A DNA stretch of 64,000 nucleotides from Fistulifera solaris (GCA_030295235.1 AP026123.1:496001-560000); one strand, 5' to 3'; positions 33,901-45,257 are shown, numbered from the stretch's first letter. Made by a program: numbers and translations. The notes: generated by a model from the letters alone, not told the origin.

Positions 33901-35450
33901 AGCCATGCATCATAGCCATCTGAATCCTCAAAGCTCGCCTCTAGGAGCTGAGTATACGGATGTGCCTCGTTCTCGACATCCTCCCAACGAATTCGCGACA
34001 TGTGGTTCATGAAAGAAAGAATAATATTTTGAAGATAAGGAGCTAAAAGCCGACTTTGTGCGATTTGAGGATCACGAAACAAAGTAGTCCATGTATGCAG
34101 CTGCTCACAGCAAACCTTTCCTGAAGGATGTCGTAACATTTCAACGGTCAACAAGGTGAACGTATGAAATATGTCATACTCGGTACCTGATTGATCCAGA
34201 ATCGATTTGCTGGATGTAATGTAAGTTACGTACGAGGACAGGTGATTGGAAAGAAGACGCGAGAGCGCTTTGTGGAAGCCGAGCTGGTCTGTCAATGAAT
34301 CATACTGTCGAGTTGTGTCGCCCTCGGCCGCCAATTCGCTTCTCCGAAACTCTTCAACCATGCTAAAAGCCCGATTCGCTTCCTGTACCACTGCCGGCAA
34401 CTTTTCAAGAAGATCAATCCATTGATGTGTCTCCAATTTACCCCGAGTTATCAGCTGATCCAAGCAATCAATTGCCTTTACTTGAATTTCTGCTGTTGGT
34501 TCACGAAACAAATGAAACAGTGGCAAAACGAAATCCGGAGAACCTCCGATGATCCAGGAAAATGGCATAGAAAAGCAGAATTTTTGTAATAAAAGCAAGG
34601 TATCAGCGATGAGTAGAGCCAGATCCTCCGCTCGATTCTTTTCGCGTTTGTAGGAGGCGGCCTCATCCTCGGACAAAGTGTGAATGGTCCGATTTTGAGT
34701 TATGAGATATTTGTGCATTTCATATAGAGATGTTTGGGATTGCTGGAGAAAGACATAATGCTCAAGAAGCTGATAAAGAAGAGGGAGAAAACTACCCACA
34801 ACCTCGTTCAAGCCTTTCAAAACATCGTTGCGCCGGGTTGTTGGTACCTTCGCGTTGAAGTCGCTATCAGTGCAATCTTCCGCAAGAAGTTGTAGACATT
34901 CGAGACAAATTTTGATGCCAGCATTTCGCCCTGATTCTGGTGACGCCTCGTCGTACCAAAGACCTCCTTGACTGTACGGAGCGAAAATATCGGATATGAA
35001 AGTAGTCCATCGCTGGGGAAAATCACGGATCGCTATCGACTCAATAATCAACGCAATCTTCCTTCCCAAAATTCTGGTTTGACCGCTATCACCTGGTTGT
35101 TGACTCTGGATACAAAGTAAGCGCGCCGACTTCAATACAGCTTGCCGCAATGCAGTTCGATCCTGCTCTGACAATGACGAATAGCTGTAACTTCCAGCCT
35201 TTTTCTCTTGCAAGAAGGAAGCTAAAAGTTCCAAAGCTAGTAGCTTTGTTGCAACGGTAATGTCACTGCCTTCATAAACATGAAGTTCTGACTGTATCCA
35301 TGCCACGCACACGGCAATTCGTCCTTCATATTTCTTGAACTCTTCCAGGATTGTAAAGGCGCTTTGTCGGTCCGCTGCCGAAAAAGCAGAAGTGTAGAGC
35401 GACGAAACGGCAATGGCGCGAAGAACTGTTTGCTCTTGATTTGGGTCCAT
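30976..35450 (-). CDS. XPO5: Exportin-5/HASTY-like karyopherin
   Basis: A predicted 1,491-aa nuclear export receptor that works with Ran-GTP; relatives carry tRNAs, pre-miRNAs and other structured RNAs. ATG at 35450. An importin-beta-like N-terminus with repeated helical pairs is followed by the XPO1/IMB-like region (ALELLASFLQEK...QRWTTFISDIF). Segments typical of exportin-5 occur late: LYPRLVTLLTEP...THIEPIMSPIFDHIRFRLEKTW, then the C-terminal KRSAKDQKEFVRELL and IPNLPEKL. Frame breaks are in homopolymers on the + strand: TTTT 33612-33615 (one short), T7 32045-32051 (one extra) and TTTT 31306-31309 (one short). No intron is needed. The last ~40 residues match nothing I know and overlap the convergent SDR stop. 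Confidence 0.85.
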
Positions 35451-35940
35451 TTTGTTGCGATGTTTCTGATGCTAATAAGGGAGTAAATATAACATCAATC
35501 CTAAGAAAACGGACGATCACCTTTCAGCTTCTTAAGTGGACGTCAAGTTTTACTTTGGGTGTGCTTCTTTCCGAGATACCTGGTAAGTATCAGAGACTAT
35601 GCAGAGGACTTGTTTATTCTCAAAGTGTTTTTGTCAATCAACAAGGTTCTTGAATCAACAAGGTTCTTGAATGGATGTAAGATGAAAATGACATGGACGA
35701 CGACGAGAGACGATGGATGCATGATGGATGCGAGCAGGTGCGAGAGCTACTTGTAGCGAGGTGCGAGGGCAGAAAGCTGAGATCGGCGGACGGATGACGT
35801 ACAGGAAAAACAGTAATTCACGAAGACTCATGACTGAAATACTATCGTGCCAAATAATACTTTGGGCATAGTAAATTGTCGCCAACGACTGCAACAGTGC
35901 ACAGATGTCAATTTGCTTCGTATCAAAACGCAATAATCGT
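35451..35940. other. Upstream region of the exportin gene
   Basis: About 490 bp upstream of the exportin ATG. It contains the direct repeat CAACAAGGTTCTTGAAT (near 35,639 and 35,656) and GATGGATGCATGATGGATGCGA-like short repeats near 35,712. No gene is seen. Confidence 0.35.
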
Positions 35941-36440
35941 CATTAATTCGAAAACAAAACGTTGATGGAACGAATGATGCAACCCTTCGAAAGTCTACGT
36001 AATTTAACGTAGCTCTCACACCGACTGAGTAGCACAGTTGGTTACTCTCCGGCTGACGAAACCGGAGGGGCGAGGTTCGGCGAGGTTCGATACGGTGGTT
36101 GGTCGATCTTGGCGCCCAGCGCCGTAGATGAGAGTCTTGAGACGATCGGTGGTCCCCGGTCGTGTCTGAATCAGATAGGAGCCCCTCTGTTCGCATAATT
36201 CACATGTTTGCCCTGGCAGCGGTTCGGTGTTCGGTGGATTTCATCCATTGTCCATTGGGTCAGTTGTGTTTCTCTAACTTGTATTAGGGACTCGGTTCTC
36301 TTGAAGGGATAGGACGTAAGCAGAGTACATTCTACTAGCCATAACGTAGCTCTCGTAGGAAATTTATCGACAGAGGGGAACCCGGATATTTTTACTTCGA
36401 TCACAACATCTTTCGCGTCTTTTGGACACCAATGCCAACA
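35941..36440 (-). repeat. Family-2 repeat monomer, inverted, split by an insertion
   Basis: Read on the minus strand this matches the ~220-bp monomers at 48.9-49.7 kb: TATCCGGGTTCCCCTCTGTCGATAAATTTCC, then the hairpin ACGTNAAATNACGTAGAC, then GCATCATTCG...TCAACGTTTTG. The match is interrupted at 36018 and resumes at 36342. Confidence 0.8.
36018..36341 (+). mobile_element. SINE-like insertion with tRNA-type A and B boxes and 13-bp target-site duplication
   Basis: 324 bp inserted in a family-2 repeat. The 13-mer TAACGTAGCTCTC occurs immediately before it (36005-36017) and after it (36342-36354), while uninterrupted relatives carry that site only once. The 5' part has TAGCACAGTTGG at 36030-36041, a full match to the Pol III A-box consensus TRGYNNARNNGG, and GGTTCGATACG at 36084-36094, one mismatch from the B box GGTTCGANNCC. 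CCGACTG upstream can pair, with wobbles, with TGGTTGG downstream like an acceptor stem. The remaining ~230 bp has no coding potential. There is no poly-A tail. Interpretation: a tRNA-derived short retroelement moved by a LINE-type machinery. Confidence 0.65.
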
Positions 36441-36499
36441 AAAGGTTGCCCAACATCGTTTATATTCGAAGTAGACTAGCTTTGACAGTAAAACATGAA

Positions 36500-36900
36500 A
36501 CAGTAACCAAAGTCGCAACAATCAACAATGATGATTCTGAACTACTTCGAAAAAATCCGAGGATCGGCACCTTGAATTTCCACTATGAAACGGAGTGTTG
36601 GTTTACGCTAGCCAAGACTGGATTAGACAGTAGTCATGAGTCATGAACTGAAACAGCAAAGGGTTCCGTTTTGCGTCTCTCGCATCCGTCCATTGTCATT
36701 CAACTGCGAGTATGATTATAATAACGGGTAAACAAAGTCGCAACAATGATGATTCTGAACTATTTGTTATGAGATTCTTTTATTTTCACGTCGAAAAATC
36801 CGAGGATCGACACCTTGAATTTCCACTATGAAACGGAGTGTTGGTTTACGCCAGCCAAGACTGGATTAGACAGTAGTCATGAAATCATCATCACAATTGT
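36500..36900 (+). repeat. Family-1 satellite, two tandem monomers
   Basis: Two copies about 243 bp apart share TCGCAACAAT..GATGATTCTGAACTA, CGAAAAAATCCGAGGATCG, TTGAATTTCCACTATGAAACGG, GTGTTGGTTTACGC and CAAGACTGGATTAGACAGTAGTCATG. The last two blocks correspond to the hairpin-bearing core of the arrays at the window ends. Confidence 0.8.
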
Positions 36901-37364
36901 TTCATTTGTCGCGATGCCTTTCACCAAAACAATACGTTGCCTTTGACCAATGTCGACTTCAATACCATCCTTTGTTTGTCCCATTATACTAAATGAAATT
37001 AATATACAGGTGTTTCTGCTTCGTTTTCTTTTTCACAGCGGCTGAAGCAACAATCCACCGTCAAACATCTTCTTTAAGTGTCACTTGTGGTCTATTCCCT
37101 CTTTATTTTTATAAAAGCAGCACTTTTCAAGAGGACTTACGTAGCGTTCGATAATCACTCACTTTTTGTTGTGCGGATCATCATCACGACGGTAAAACTT
37201 TTCCGCCAATCATTTCACGACTCAACACTGAAGCGCAGTCGTGGCAAAAATTCGTTCCGTCGCGCACTTTTTGTTTTTTTTCTTCTTCCATTGCAGCGAA
37301 AAGAGAACAAACATCGTCGCCAAGCACCTATAAGTCTGCAGATCATCTAAAAAAGAGCGTAAAT
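36901..37364. promoter_or_regulatory. Upstream region of the HGPRT gene
   Basis: 464 bp between the satellite and the HGPRT start. The last part is pyrimidine-rich (TTTTTGTTTTTTTTCTTCTTCC near 37,265-37,290). No gene or defined element is recognised. Confidence 0.35.
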
Positions 37365-38107
37365 ATGAGTGACAGAGACGGTGCAGAGTGGAGGAAACCA
37401 GTGATCGTTGGAGAAGATGTCAAGCCGTTCAGAAAGGAGGAGGTACGTCCATGAAACGTCAGTTGCATCGCCTTAATCATTCTACTTCTGCGCTTACGAG
37501 TCCGAATTCTCATGTGCAGCACATCTATCCACCCGAATACGAAGGGCATTTTGATGGAGTGATGATAACTTGTGCGGAAATTCATGAGCGTATTCAACAG
37601 CTTGCGTCGTTGATACACACCGACTACAAGGGCATTCGTCCGGTCTTGGTGTGTACACTGAAGGGCGCATCGCCTTTCTACATTCATTTATCGGATGCAT
37701 TGAAAGAGATTAGGCAAGGGTTTGATATGGAGTTTGTTCGAGCGTCTAGTTATGAAGGAACGACAACCAGTGGTCAGGTTGAATTTGTTGGCGAGTTGAA
37801 GATGAGTTCGTTGCAAGGAAGACACATTCTATTGATTGAAGATATTGTTGATACTTGGACCACGCTCAGTGCTCTCATTCCCATGCTCCAAGAGCAGGGA
37901 AAGCCAGCGAGTGTTGAAGTGTGTTCGTTGTTGGATAAGCGTCTAGAGGTGAAAAAGTACGAGGCCAAATATGTCGGTTTCTCGATCCCCAATAAATTTG
38001 TGATTGGGTATGGACTGGATTACGAAGAATTGTATCGTGATCTCAAAGATATCTTTGTTATTTCTCAACTAGGTATCAGTTTTGATGCCAGTACGTTACA
38101 CAAGTAA
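37365..38107 (+). CDS. HPRT1: Hypoxanthine-guanine phosphoribosyltransferase
   Basis: A purine-salvage enzyme joining hypoxanthine or guanine to PRPP. ATG at 37365; an intron at 37443-37519 (77 bp, GTACGT/GTGCAG) joins KEE to HIYPPEY in phase 0, giving 221 aa. Family signatures are VLVCTLKGASPFYIHLSDAL, FVRASSYEGTTTSG, the PRPP loop LLIEDIVDT, SLLDKR and the C-terminal FVIGYGLDYEELYRDL. One oddity: the PRPP loop normally reads EDIxDTGxT and here reads EDIVDTWTT, so the usually invariant Gly is Trp (TGG at about 37856-37858). A single-base error or a true substitution could explain it. The rest of the catalytic region looks normal. Confidence 0.9.
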
Positions 38108-38208
38108 TCATGAGATGCATTGTAAATTACGAAGCGAAGCGTAGCGACATAATAGTCAACTCCTATTGTGCATTATTTGATACTTAAATTTGACTAAGTT
38201 TTACAGTT

Positions 38209-39088
38209 TTACGTCTCCATTGCTTCCGATTCCTTCTCTTCTTCGCCCTCCTGGTCATCATTGTCAGCTTTCTGTTCAAGTTGATCGATGTAGGGTTTCA
38301 AAGCATCTCCTTCAATGAGCGTGAAGCTCTGATCCTTTCCGACAATAGCAATGCTGCCATTGTCAACCGTAAGCTCATCGTCACCGCTTACACAACCAGC
38401 CAAGGCTTGTAGAGCATGCACAATCAGCTGATCGGTCGAACATGTCGCGAATGTTTCGTAATGTTTCTCCAAATACGTTCGCGCCGATTGACTACGAGCC
38501 CCAATCGCACTCGCGTAAAACTCGTAGAGATTTCCGCTGGGGCATGTCTGATAGAGATGAGGAACACCACGACTGTCCACACTGGAAATCAAAAGACCTA
38601 CACCAAAGGGTCGACGGACGTAAATCTGTGTTGTTCGCTGGTGTTTGTCGGCGAGATCCGCCATCAATTGATGCGGCGGAATGGGTGTACCGTAGACATA
38701 TTTGTGATTAAGGCATTCTGTCTGCATGTACTTTGCTAGGGATCGAGCATCGGCAGTGAGGCCCGCGATACCACACGCAATGTGATCGTCTATTTCCAAC
38801 AATTTCTTTTGGTGACTCGAGAGCTCCGAGACGGACCTTTTCAAGGCTCCCAATACGCATGTTGTATCACTACGTAGCCCTACGCAAGCGGAGCCTTGTT
38901 TCACAGATTCCATGGCGTATTCGACCTATTATATATCGAGTTAGAACAGTGCAAATAGGCTGCATGATAGCACTAACGAGTAAATAATATGAAATGAAGG
39001 GGCAGAAGCTACAACTCAAACTCACCTGAAGTAGGCGGCCTTCCGGACTCCAGACTGTTACATCGGTATCATATTGATTGCGAAACAT
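38209..39088 (-). CDS. PSMA1: 20S proteasome subunit alpha type-1 (alpha6)
   Basis: A structural alpha-ring subunit of the 20S proteasome, 259 aa. ATG at 39088 gives the diagnostic MFRNQYDTDVTVWSPEGRLLQ start of alpha6. An intron at 38926-39025 (100 bp, GTGAGT/AATAG) joins it to VEYAMESVKQGSA. Further matches are HQKKLLEIDDHIACGIAGLTADAR, VRRPFGVGLLI, PHLYQTCPSGN and IGARSQSARTYLEKH. The acidic Glu/Asp-rich tail is usual for this subunit. Alpha subunits have no catalytic Thr. The gene is read divergently from the kinesin gene. Confidence 0.95.
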
Positions 39089-39611
39089 TCTTTCAATGTG
39101 AATTGGCTATTAAAATTGTTTAGCAAACAGGAAATACAATCTAAACTGTGCATGATGAAGCGGATGATTTGTCGTCTGCTCCGCATGTCGCAAAGATCCT
39201 CGCGGATCGTTGTCCTTCGTCCACGTGTGGACGTACGTACGATAGACTTCAGACTGTACACAATTGTATTGCGAATACCGTATGGAAGTTTTACGGTTAA
39301 TTTCATCTAAACGATTGGCGCCTTGCATGTTAAACAAACTTAAATCATCATAGCTCTAAGCTCGCACGGAATTCGTTTAGGATTATTTCATTAACCATGT
39401 TCGGAAACGTATACTAATATTTCCCTCAACTTCTCAGAGGACGTATCACAATATAGCCGCAGTTATTTTTGTCACGCTCGTCGACCTTTCCCAAGGTTTA
39501 AGCATCATTTATTTTTTATTTTTATGTTGATTTTGTTGTTGGCTTTATCCTTGCTTCAGCTCTTCGATCACAAACCAAGCAAGCAACGACAGAAACAGAT
39601 TTATCTACGAA
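39089..39611. promoter_or_regulatory. Divergent promoter region, PSMA1/kinesin
   Basis: 523 bp shared by two divergent genes. CGTACGTACG sits near 39,231-39,240. No further element is identified. Confidence 0.35.
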
Positions 39612-42600
39612 ATGGCTCCTCAACGTACGGATAGTCGCTTGTCCCTTCCACAACGCACGGATAGTCGTTTGTCCCTTCCACAACGCAACGAACGGCGCGA
39701 TAGCTCTGTCTCGCGTCGTCGCGATAGTTCCCTTCACGACGTCGTGATAGTCTGCCTTCGTCATGCGATTCTTCTACGGTTGTGACGGAGAAAAATGTGC
39801 GACTTCGTCAAGCTGCCAGGCGTCAGTCAATTGCCGAGTTCAAATTGCAAGCCAAAAAGCAACGCGATCTTATTCTTCGCAAAGAAAACGACCCTCCTTC
39901 CAATCCGTATTCACCTCCAATGACCCGTTCCGCGAAAAAGTCATCTCAAGTGATCGGCATTCCGCGATGCAGCAACGGATTAGTCTTGAACTTCTCACCT
40001 CCCAACCAGGAAGAGAATGAAGCTCGTGAACAACTTGAGAAAGAGCGCAAAGAAGCCGCAAGGTACGTCAGCCGTCGATTATGTGACAAACGTTATTCGT
40101 TGTTTGCAGCTCAATCATTCCGTTATGATCCAAATGATCAGAGCGATGAGAATCCGAAAGAGTCGTGATAGCGGTAACCTTCTGATCTATTCACCAAGTG
40201 GACGTCCGCTCTATCACCCCGCTGGCGTGGAAAATGAAATCGAAGATCAGGTCATGACCGACGTATCCCCTACAAAAAGCATTCCAGGTTTCCACAGCCG
40301 GGTCGATGACGAACTGAAAGGTCTTCTGGATGAAATGAAAGAGATAATGAAAAGTTCTACCAACTCCAATGTCGACGCCGTTCTTCAGCAACAATTTCAA
40401 AGAATGGAAGTTCTCACGAACGAGAAGGCCAAATTGGAATTCGAGAACAAGGATCTCAAAGATAAGTTGTCCTCCGTGTCCACTATCGAAGCCCAACTCC
40501 AAAATGAACGAGCCGAAAAGGAAAAGCTTCTTAGCGATAACGCAAGCTGCCAGTCTCAATGGGAGCAGAAATTTCGTGCAGTCGAAGAAGAGAAAAAAAG
40601 AGATCCAAGGTGCCATGCATGACCTCGAAAAACAGATAGCGGCTCTGAAAACAAAGAATGCTGATGCAGAAGAAAGACTCCATCAGCAGAATACAGTGTT
40701 CGAGGAAATGAAAGAGACTTTGGCCAAAGATAACGCTACAATGAGGCATCTCGTTGAGAAGATTGAAAAAGAGAAGGAAGCAGTTGAACAACGCGCGCTA
40801 CAGCTTGAGCAATCGATCCAAACGGTATCGAAGCGCGCTAGCGAAACGACGCAGCAGGTCGAAAGTTGCTTGGAAGAGAAAGAAGAAGCCCTCGTCCAGG
40901 CCAAGGCTGCACAACAAGAGCTGGAGAACGCTCTCGCCGCGTTAAGGCTTGAGTTAGAAACCACTTCTCACAAAGCAGTGGTTGACCGCGAGGCCTTCAT
41001 TAGCATGAATGAAGCAAATCAGCGTATTCAGAGTGACCTGGAGCAGTCTATTGCAGAGAAGGACAAGAAGATTGGGGAGCTGTTCAAGCAGCTGGGTGAG
41101 AAGCACTCGGAAGTGGAAAAGAGCGAGCTCTTTCTTCATCCATGGCAGGTGAAGTCGAGAAGCTTAAGGAAAACCTTCAATTTGAAACATCAAAGGCTCA
41201 TCAAGCTGAGAGTGAGCTCGAAGTACTGCAAAAAACGATGACAAAGTGCAACGAGGAACTTGAGTTACTCTCAGGACGTCAAGAAGAAATGGTCGCTACC
41301 AACGAACGGCTTGAAGAAGAAAAAGTTTGCTTTGGAAGAAGCGGTGAAAAAGCTGAAGGAGGTGGTCGAACAGCTATCTGCGCGTGTAACCGACTTAAGC
41401 GCTGCAAAGGAACTCCTGGAAAACGAAAAATTAGCTTTGCAGGAAGAACTTCAGCAGTCGGATACCTCATTGATTGAGGCAAAGAATGAAAACAAGAAGT
41501 ATGCCGAGTTGCAGAAAGTTACCAAGACTGAGTTGGAGCAGTCTCTTCTCGATGCCATTACTGCGAGAGATGAGATGGAACAGAAACTTGCCGATATCGA
41601 AAAAGGCTGGCGTCACAGCAGCAGAAACTTTCAGGTGCTCTTGGTCGCGTCGAAGACCTTGAATGCGCATTAAAGAACGCGTCCGATGAAAAGACATGAT
41701 GAAAAACCATATGGCCACCTTCAACGAACGAGAGGATGAGCTTCGAAAGAAGCTCTGGCACGCTGAAGGGGTTCGAAGAGCCATGCATGGTAAACTGATT
41801 CAGCTGATGGGTAACATTAGAGTCTTTGTCCGAGTGCGACCAGCAATTCAGGGCGAGCTCGGCGCATCCGCAAACACTGACGAAGAAACAAAGAAAGTAT
41901 CTCCCGGCGATAAACGAAAGAGATCAGAATCACAGTTGGCAGTAGCTGCCACTCCGTTTCACTTTCCTGGCGTGTTCAGTGATGCCTCTTCAGACGACAT
42001 GACCAAAAATAGAATCGAGGTCACCGAGCCTCCAAAAGATAGAGGTGGTCTTAAAGACCGGCGCAAAACCTGAGTTTTGCCTTCGACGGTGTCTTTCCCC
42101 CAGAAAGCAGTCAGAAAGAAGTCTGGGAAGCCACCGAGCCCCTCGTTCAATGCGCCGTTGATGGATACAATGTCACTGTGTTTGCTTATGGCCAGACGGG
42201 TAGTGGCAAAACTTACACGATGCTGGGAGAAGCGAAAAATGAAGGAATTATCGCGCGAGCGGTCGGGAAGCTTTTTGCTGCGAAGGACGAAATTGAGACC
42301 CTCAGTCTAGAAGAAACGGAAGTGAAAGTGTCTGTTGAGCTTCTTGAAATCTATAATGAGAAGGTTCGCGATCTTCTTGCTCCCCAGGGAAGCGACTTTC
42401 TCAAAGTGACTTCACAAGACGTAAGCGGCAATCTAGTTGTCGAGACCAGCTGCAAAGAACACGTCTTGAAGATCCTGCAACATGCACAAAGTCGGCGCTG
42501 CGTGAAAGAAACACTCTCGAACGCAGAGAGCTCAAGAAGTCATCTGATATTCACGATTCACTTCGATGTCAAAGGAAAGGATGGCTCTATTCGCAAGGGG

Positions 42601-43008
42601 AAACTAAACATCTGTGACTTAGCTGGCAGTGAACGGCTAAGTAAAAGCGGCGCACATGAACAAGGCGTAAGTTTTGAATGTTCATTCCTCATATCGGCAC
42701 ATGTAACTGACAGCACGTCTTAATTTCTACAGGGAGCATTACTAAAAGAGACCCAGCACATCAACAAAAGCTTGAGTACACTTTCCAACGTAATCGAACG
42801 ACTCCAGGCCGGGGACAATAACGTTCCATTCCGCGAGTCAAAGCTTACTCTCCTTCTTAAGGACAGCCTGAGTGGAAACTCAAAGACGTTAGCGATTGTT
42901 TGCTGCAACCCTTTATCAACACACATGAGCGAAAGTATTAGCAGTCTTCGCTTTGCATCGAAGGTTAATCGGGTCGATCTGAAAGCAGCGACAAATTTCT
43001 CCTGCTAA
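39612..43008 (+). CDS. Kinesin-14 family C-terminal motor protein
   Basis: A minus-end-directed microtubule motor, expected in spindle organisation. ATG at 39612. The N-terminus has short repeats (RTDSRLSLPQ twice, then RRDSS-type units), probably a basic microtubule-binding tail. A long coiled coil follows (about residues 230-700). The neck GNIRVFVRVRP leads into the motor: P-loop GQTGSGKT, switch I SSRSH, switch II DLAGSE, and HINKSLSTLSNVI. The motor is at the C-terminus, which defines kinesin-14. An intron at 42667-42732 (66 bp) is clear; a 47-bp GT-AG stretch at about 40,063 is doubtful. Eight one-base frame breaks lie near 39735, 40160, 40591, 41130, 41323, 41605, 41690 and 42055. With all corrected the reading frame gives 1,110 aa with every motor motif present, so assembly errors are likelier than a pseudogene. 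Confidence 0.85.
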
Positions 43009-43115
43009 ATTAAAGATCCGATCATATCGCCATAGAAAAGAAAAGTACTAATGATGAGTCGAATCGTAATACTTATGTACGTTAGGACTCTGATGCCAAT
43101 CACAATAATTTTTTC

Positions 43116-44492
43116 TCACACTTGAAAGACTGTTGCTTTCTCATCCTCCCCTTCCTTGGACGACGGCAACATCATTTCGTACTTCAGCTCCAATTCATGC
43201 AGCCGTTTCCAGACTGCCGTGTTTTCTCGCTCTAACGCTTCCGCTCGATTCTCTAGTTGCTTGACAACACCGATCATCATATCGACGAGTGAAGGCGGCT
43301 TGGGCGCCAATTGCGGTGTTCGGCGGTGTGGATTCAATACTTGGAAGGAAAGGGGCGAAGGCCCATTAAAGCGGGGCCCAACTTTGGGTTGCGGCTTGGC
43401 CGTCTTGGTTTTCGCTCGACCGACTGCTGCGATGGGAACAGTTGGGGCATTAACGAGAGCCTCAGAAGTTTCCTTGGTAATAGGCTCGATGGAAGGATTA
43501 GCTTTTGCAATCGGACTCGGTACTTCGAAAACTGAATTAGCGTCAACAGCCCCTTGATTGTGATTCTTTGGCTCGGTGTCCGGTTCATCTAGGAAAGGGA
43601 GTTGTGGAACTGCATCTATACCACAAGGAGAGTGCTGTTCCAAAGGCGTCGTCTTATCGGCCCATGTCACCGTCTGTTTTGTGTTGTTCAACGATGCCGC
43701 CGCAAACGCCCCGTTTGGTGCACTCTCCGGAACGGTTTCGGGAGAAACGTAGACACTAGATGAAATCGCGCGGAGAATCGTCGATGCCGTCGGAGAGCCA
43801 CTTTCGTGTCCTAAACTCGGTGGTATCGCGTACGACTCAAAGTCTTGCCACGGAAAGATATCTTTGACGAAGGCTTGATGATGATTGGCTTCAAGCGGTG
43901 TTGGGTGGGTCGGAGCCGGTGTTCCGAGTATATGAAATCCCGGGGATCGGAAGGTCGACGTGGATACGCTGGGTCCCAGACCGGCCGGTCGTAACGGGTT
44001 CTCATCCATGTAAGCTTGTAAGAGCAAGTCTTCTCCGTCGAGTGTGATTTCCTGTTCTTCACGGGGACTGAGCTGTGCATTATTTTTAGCCTTTCGTTTG
44101 GTTTTCGAGGGAGTGCCGCCCGTCACTACCTTTCGCTTGCGAGAAGAATCATTTTCTTTGTCATTTGTTCTGAATGAATCCAATTCTCTCTTGAGTTTGG
44201 CGATAATCTTCGCCTTGTCTAATTCCGGAATTAATTCTCCTAAAGGAGTCTTCGTGTAAGCTTGGAAGTGATTGCGAACAAACTCGGGGTAGACTTGTTC
44301 TTGCAGCAACGTGCTTTTGTGCTTGGTAATTACATACTTTGGAAACCATCCAAAAAGCCACTCTTGCACCTTTTTACTACAGTTTCCTTTGCATCCGCGA
44401 CGACCAATGATGAGATCGTATTGTTCCAAGTCTTTGTGTATTGTGGGCAAAAGAGCGTCCGCTGGGACGGCGGGTAGGCTTGCGGGGTCCAT
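43116..44492 (-). CDS. Unknown polar protein with C-terminal coiled coil
   Basis: 458 aa, ATG at 44492, intact and intronless. The N-terminal ~110 residues look folded (YDLIIGRRGCKGNCSKKVQEWLFGWFPKYVI...LGELIPELDKAKIIAKLKREL). A basic KRKVV...KTKRKAK stretch, a likely nuclear signal, is near residue 120. A long Pro/Ser/Thr-rich disordered region follows, and the C-terminus has a strong coiled coil (LVDMMIGVVKQLENRAEALERENTAVWKRLHELELKYEMML). I do not recognise a family. A nuclear or chromosome-associated role is possible but unsupported. Confidence 0.7.
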   Translation of the reverse strand: MDPASLPAVPADALLPTIHKDLEQYDLIIGRRGCKGNCSKKVQEWLFGWFPKYVITKHKSTLLQEQVYPEFVRNHFQAYTKTPLGELIPELDKAKIIAKLKRELDSFRTNDKENDSSRKRKVVTGGTPSKTKRKAKNNAQLSPREEQEITLDGEDLLLQAYMDENPLRPAGLGPSVSTSTFRSPGFHILGTPAPTHPTPLEANHHQAFVKDIFPWQDFESYAIPPSLGHESGSPTASTILRAISSSVYVSPETVPESAPNGAFAAASLNNTKQTVTWADKTTPLEQHSPCGIDAVPQLPFLDEPDTEPKNHNQGAVDANSVFEVPSPIAKANPSIEPITKETSEALVNAPTVPIAAVGRAKTKTAKPQPKVGPRFNGPSPLSFQVLNPHRRTPQLAPKPPSLVDMMIGVVKQLENRAEALERENTAVWKRLHELELKYEMMLPSSKEGEDEKATVFQV

Positions 44493-45257
44493 TGTTGCGT
44501 TCTAGCTGAGTCTGGTCGATTTTTACTCAAGGAAAAGACGTAGTGAAACAAAGCGGTCGAGAATTTTTGATAATAATCGCAGCTTGATTTCGGAAGAAAA
44601 TGAAGCAACGATATTTTTCGAACTGACGATCTGTTCTGCGTTCCGCGCAAGGTGAGCCTTTGCTATTGTATCACTGTTTCTCTTTAGTAAATAGAATGAA
44701 TATAATAGAAATCAAACACTGAATGGAAGAAGATGCAATTCGGATGAGATGCATGCCTTTTTGTTGCTTCTGAAGGTGAAAACGACGTGCATCATTGTGC
44801 GTTTTATTCTGTGCACTTTGGAAGAAAGTATGGCTAAAGGGATCTCGAGGACAAATTGTACTATGATTTGGTACAGTGGTACGACGCGGTTGCTTGTTGA
44901 CATCTTCGATCTGGAGTACCGGATGCACAGATTCAGTTGAGTCGTGATGTCGTAGGTCGTGGATTGTAATTCGCTCTATACATTTGTGTAGACGACTTTT
45001 TTTTACGGAAGCTGGGCATCTTCAAAAACAAAAATGACCCTAAAAACGGCGACGAGACGGCAACGCGAAGGAGGACGAGTGTCAATCTCATTCCTTATTG
45101 TTATGCATCATTCAAGCCATCTTGTGAGACTAAGAAGTTGCTTGGTTTAATCTTTTAGTCAGCAATCTCCGCAAGAGCAAGCCGCAAGCCAGAGCGTCGC
45201 GAGTAACGATCTAGTTCATAAGCACGGTCGGGGTGCAGTTTTAGTTCATCGTGAATC
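44493..45257. promoter_or_regulatory. Divergent intergenic region, unknown protein/CTL transporter
   Basis: 765 bp between two divergently transcribed genes. No supported open frame and no recognised repeat. Confidence 0.35.

Noticed and set aside
36021-36105. A functional tRNA gene
   Set aside because: A and B boxes are present, but the anticodon arm has a nine-base loop and the T stem does not pair. The segment sits inside a target-site-duplicated insertion, so a SINE head is the better reading.
40063-40109. A 47-bp GT-AG intron in the kinesin gene
   Set aside because: It is shorter than every other intron here, and the frame after splicing hits a stop at once. The unspliced frame stays open with one base correction near 40,160.
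39612-43008. Kinesin as a pseudogene
   Set aside because: After single-base corrections all motor motifs and the whole frame are intact, and similar homopolymer breaks affect most genes in the window.
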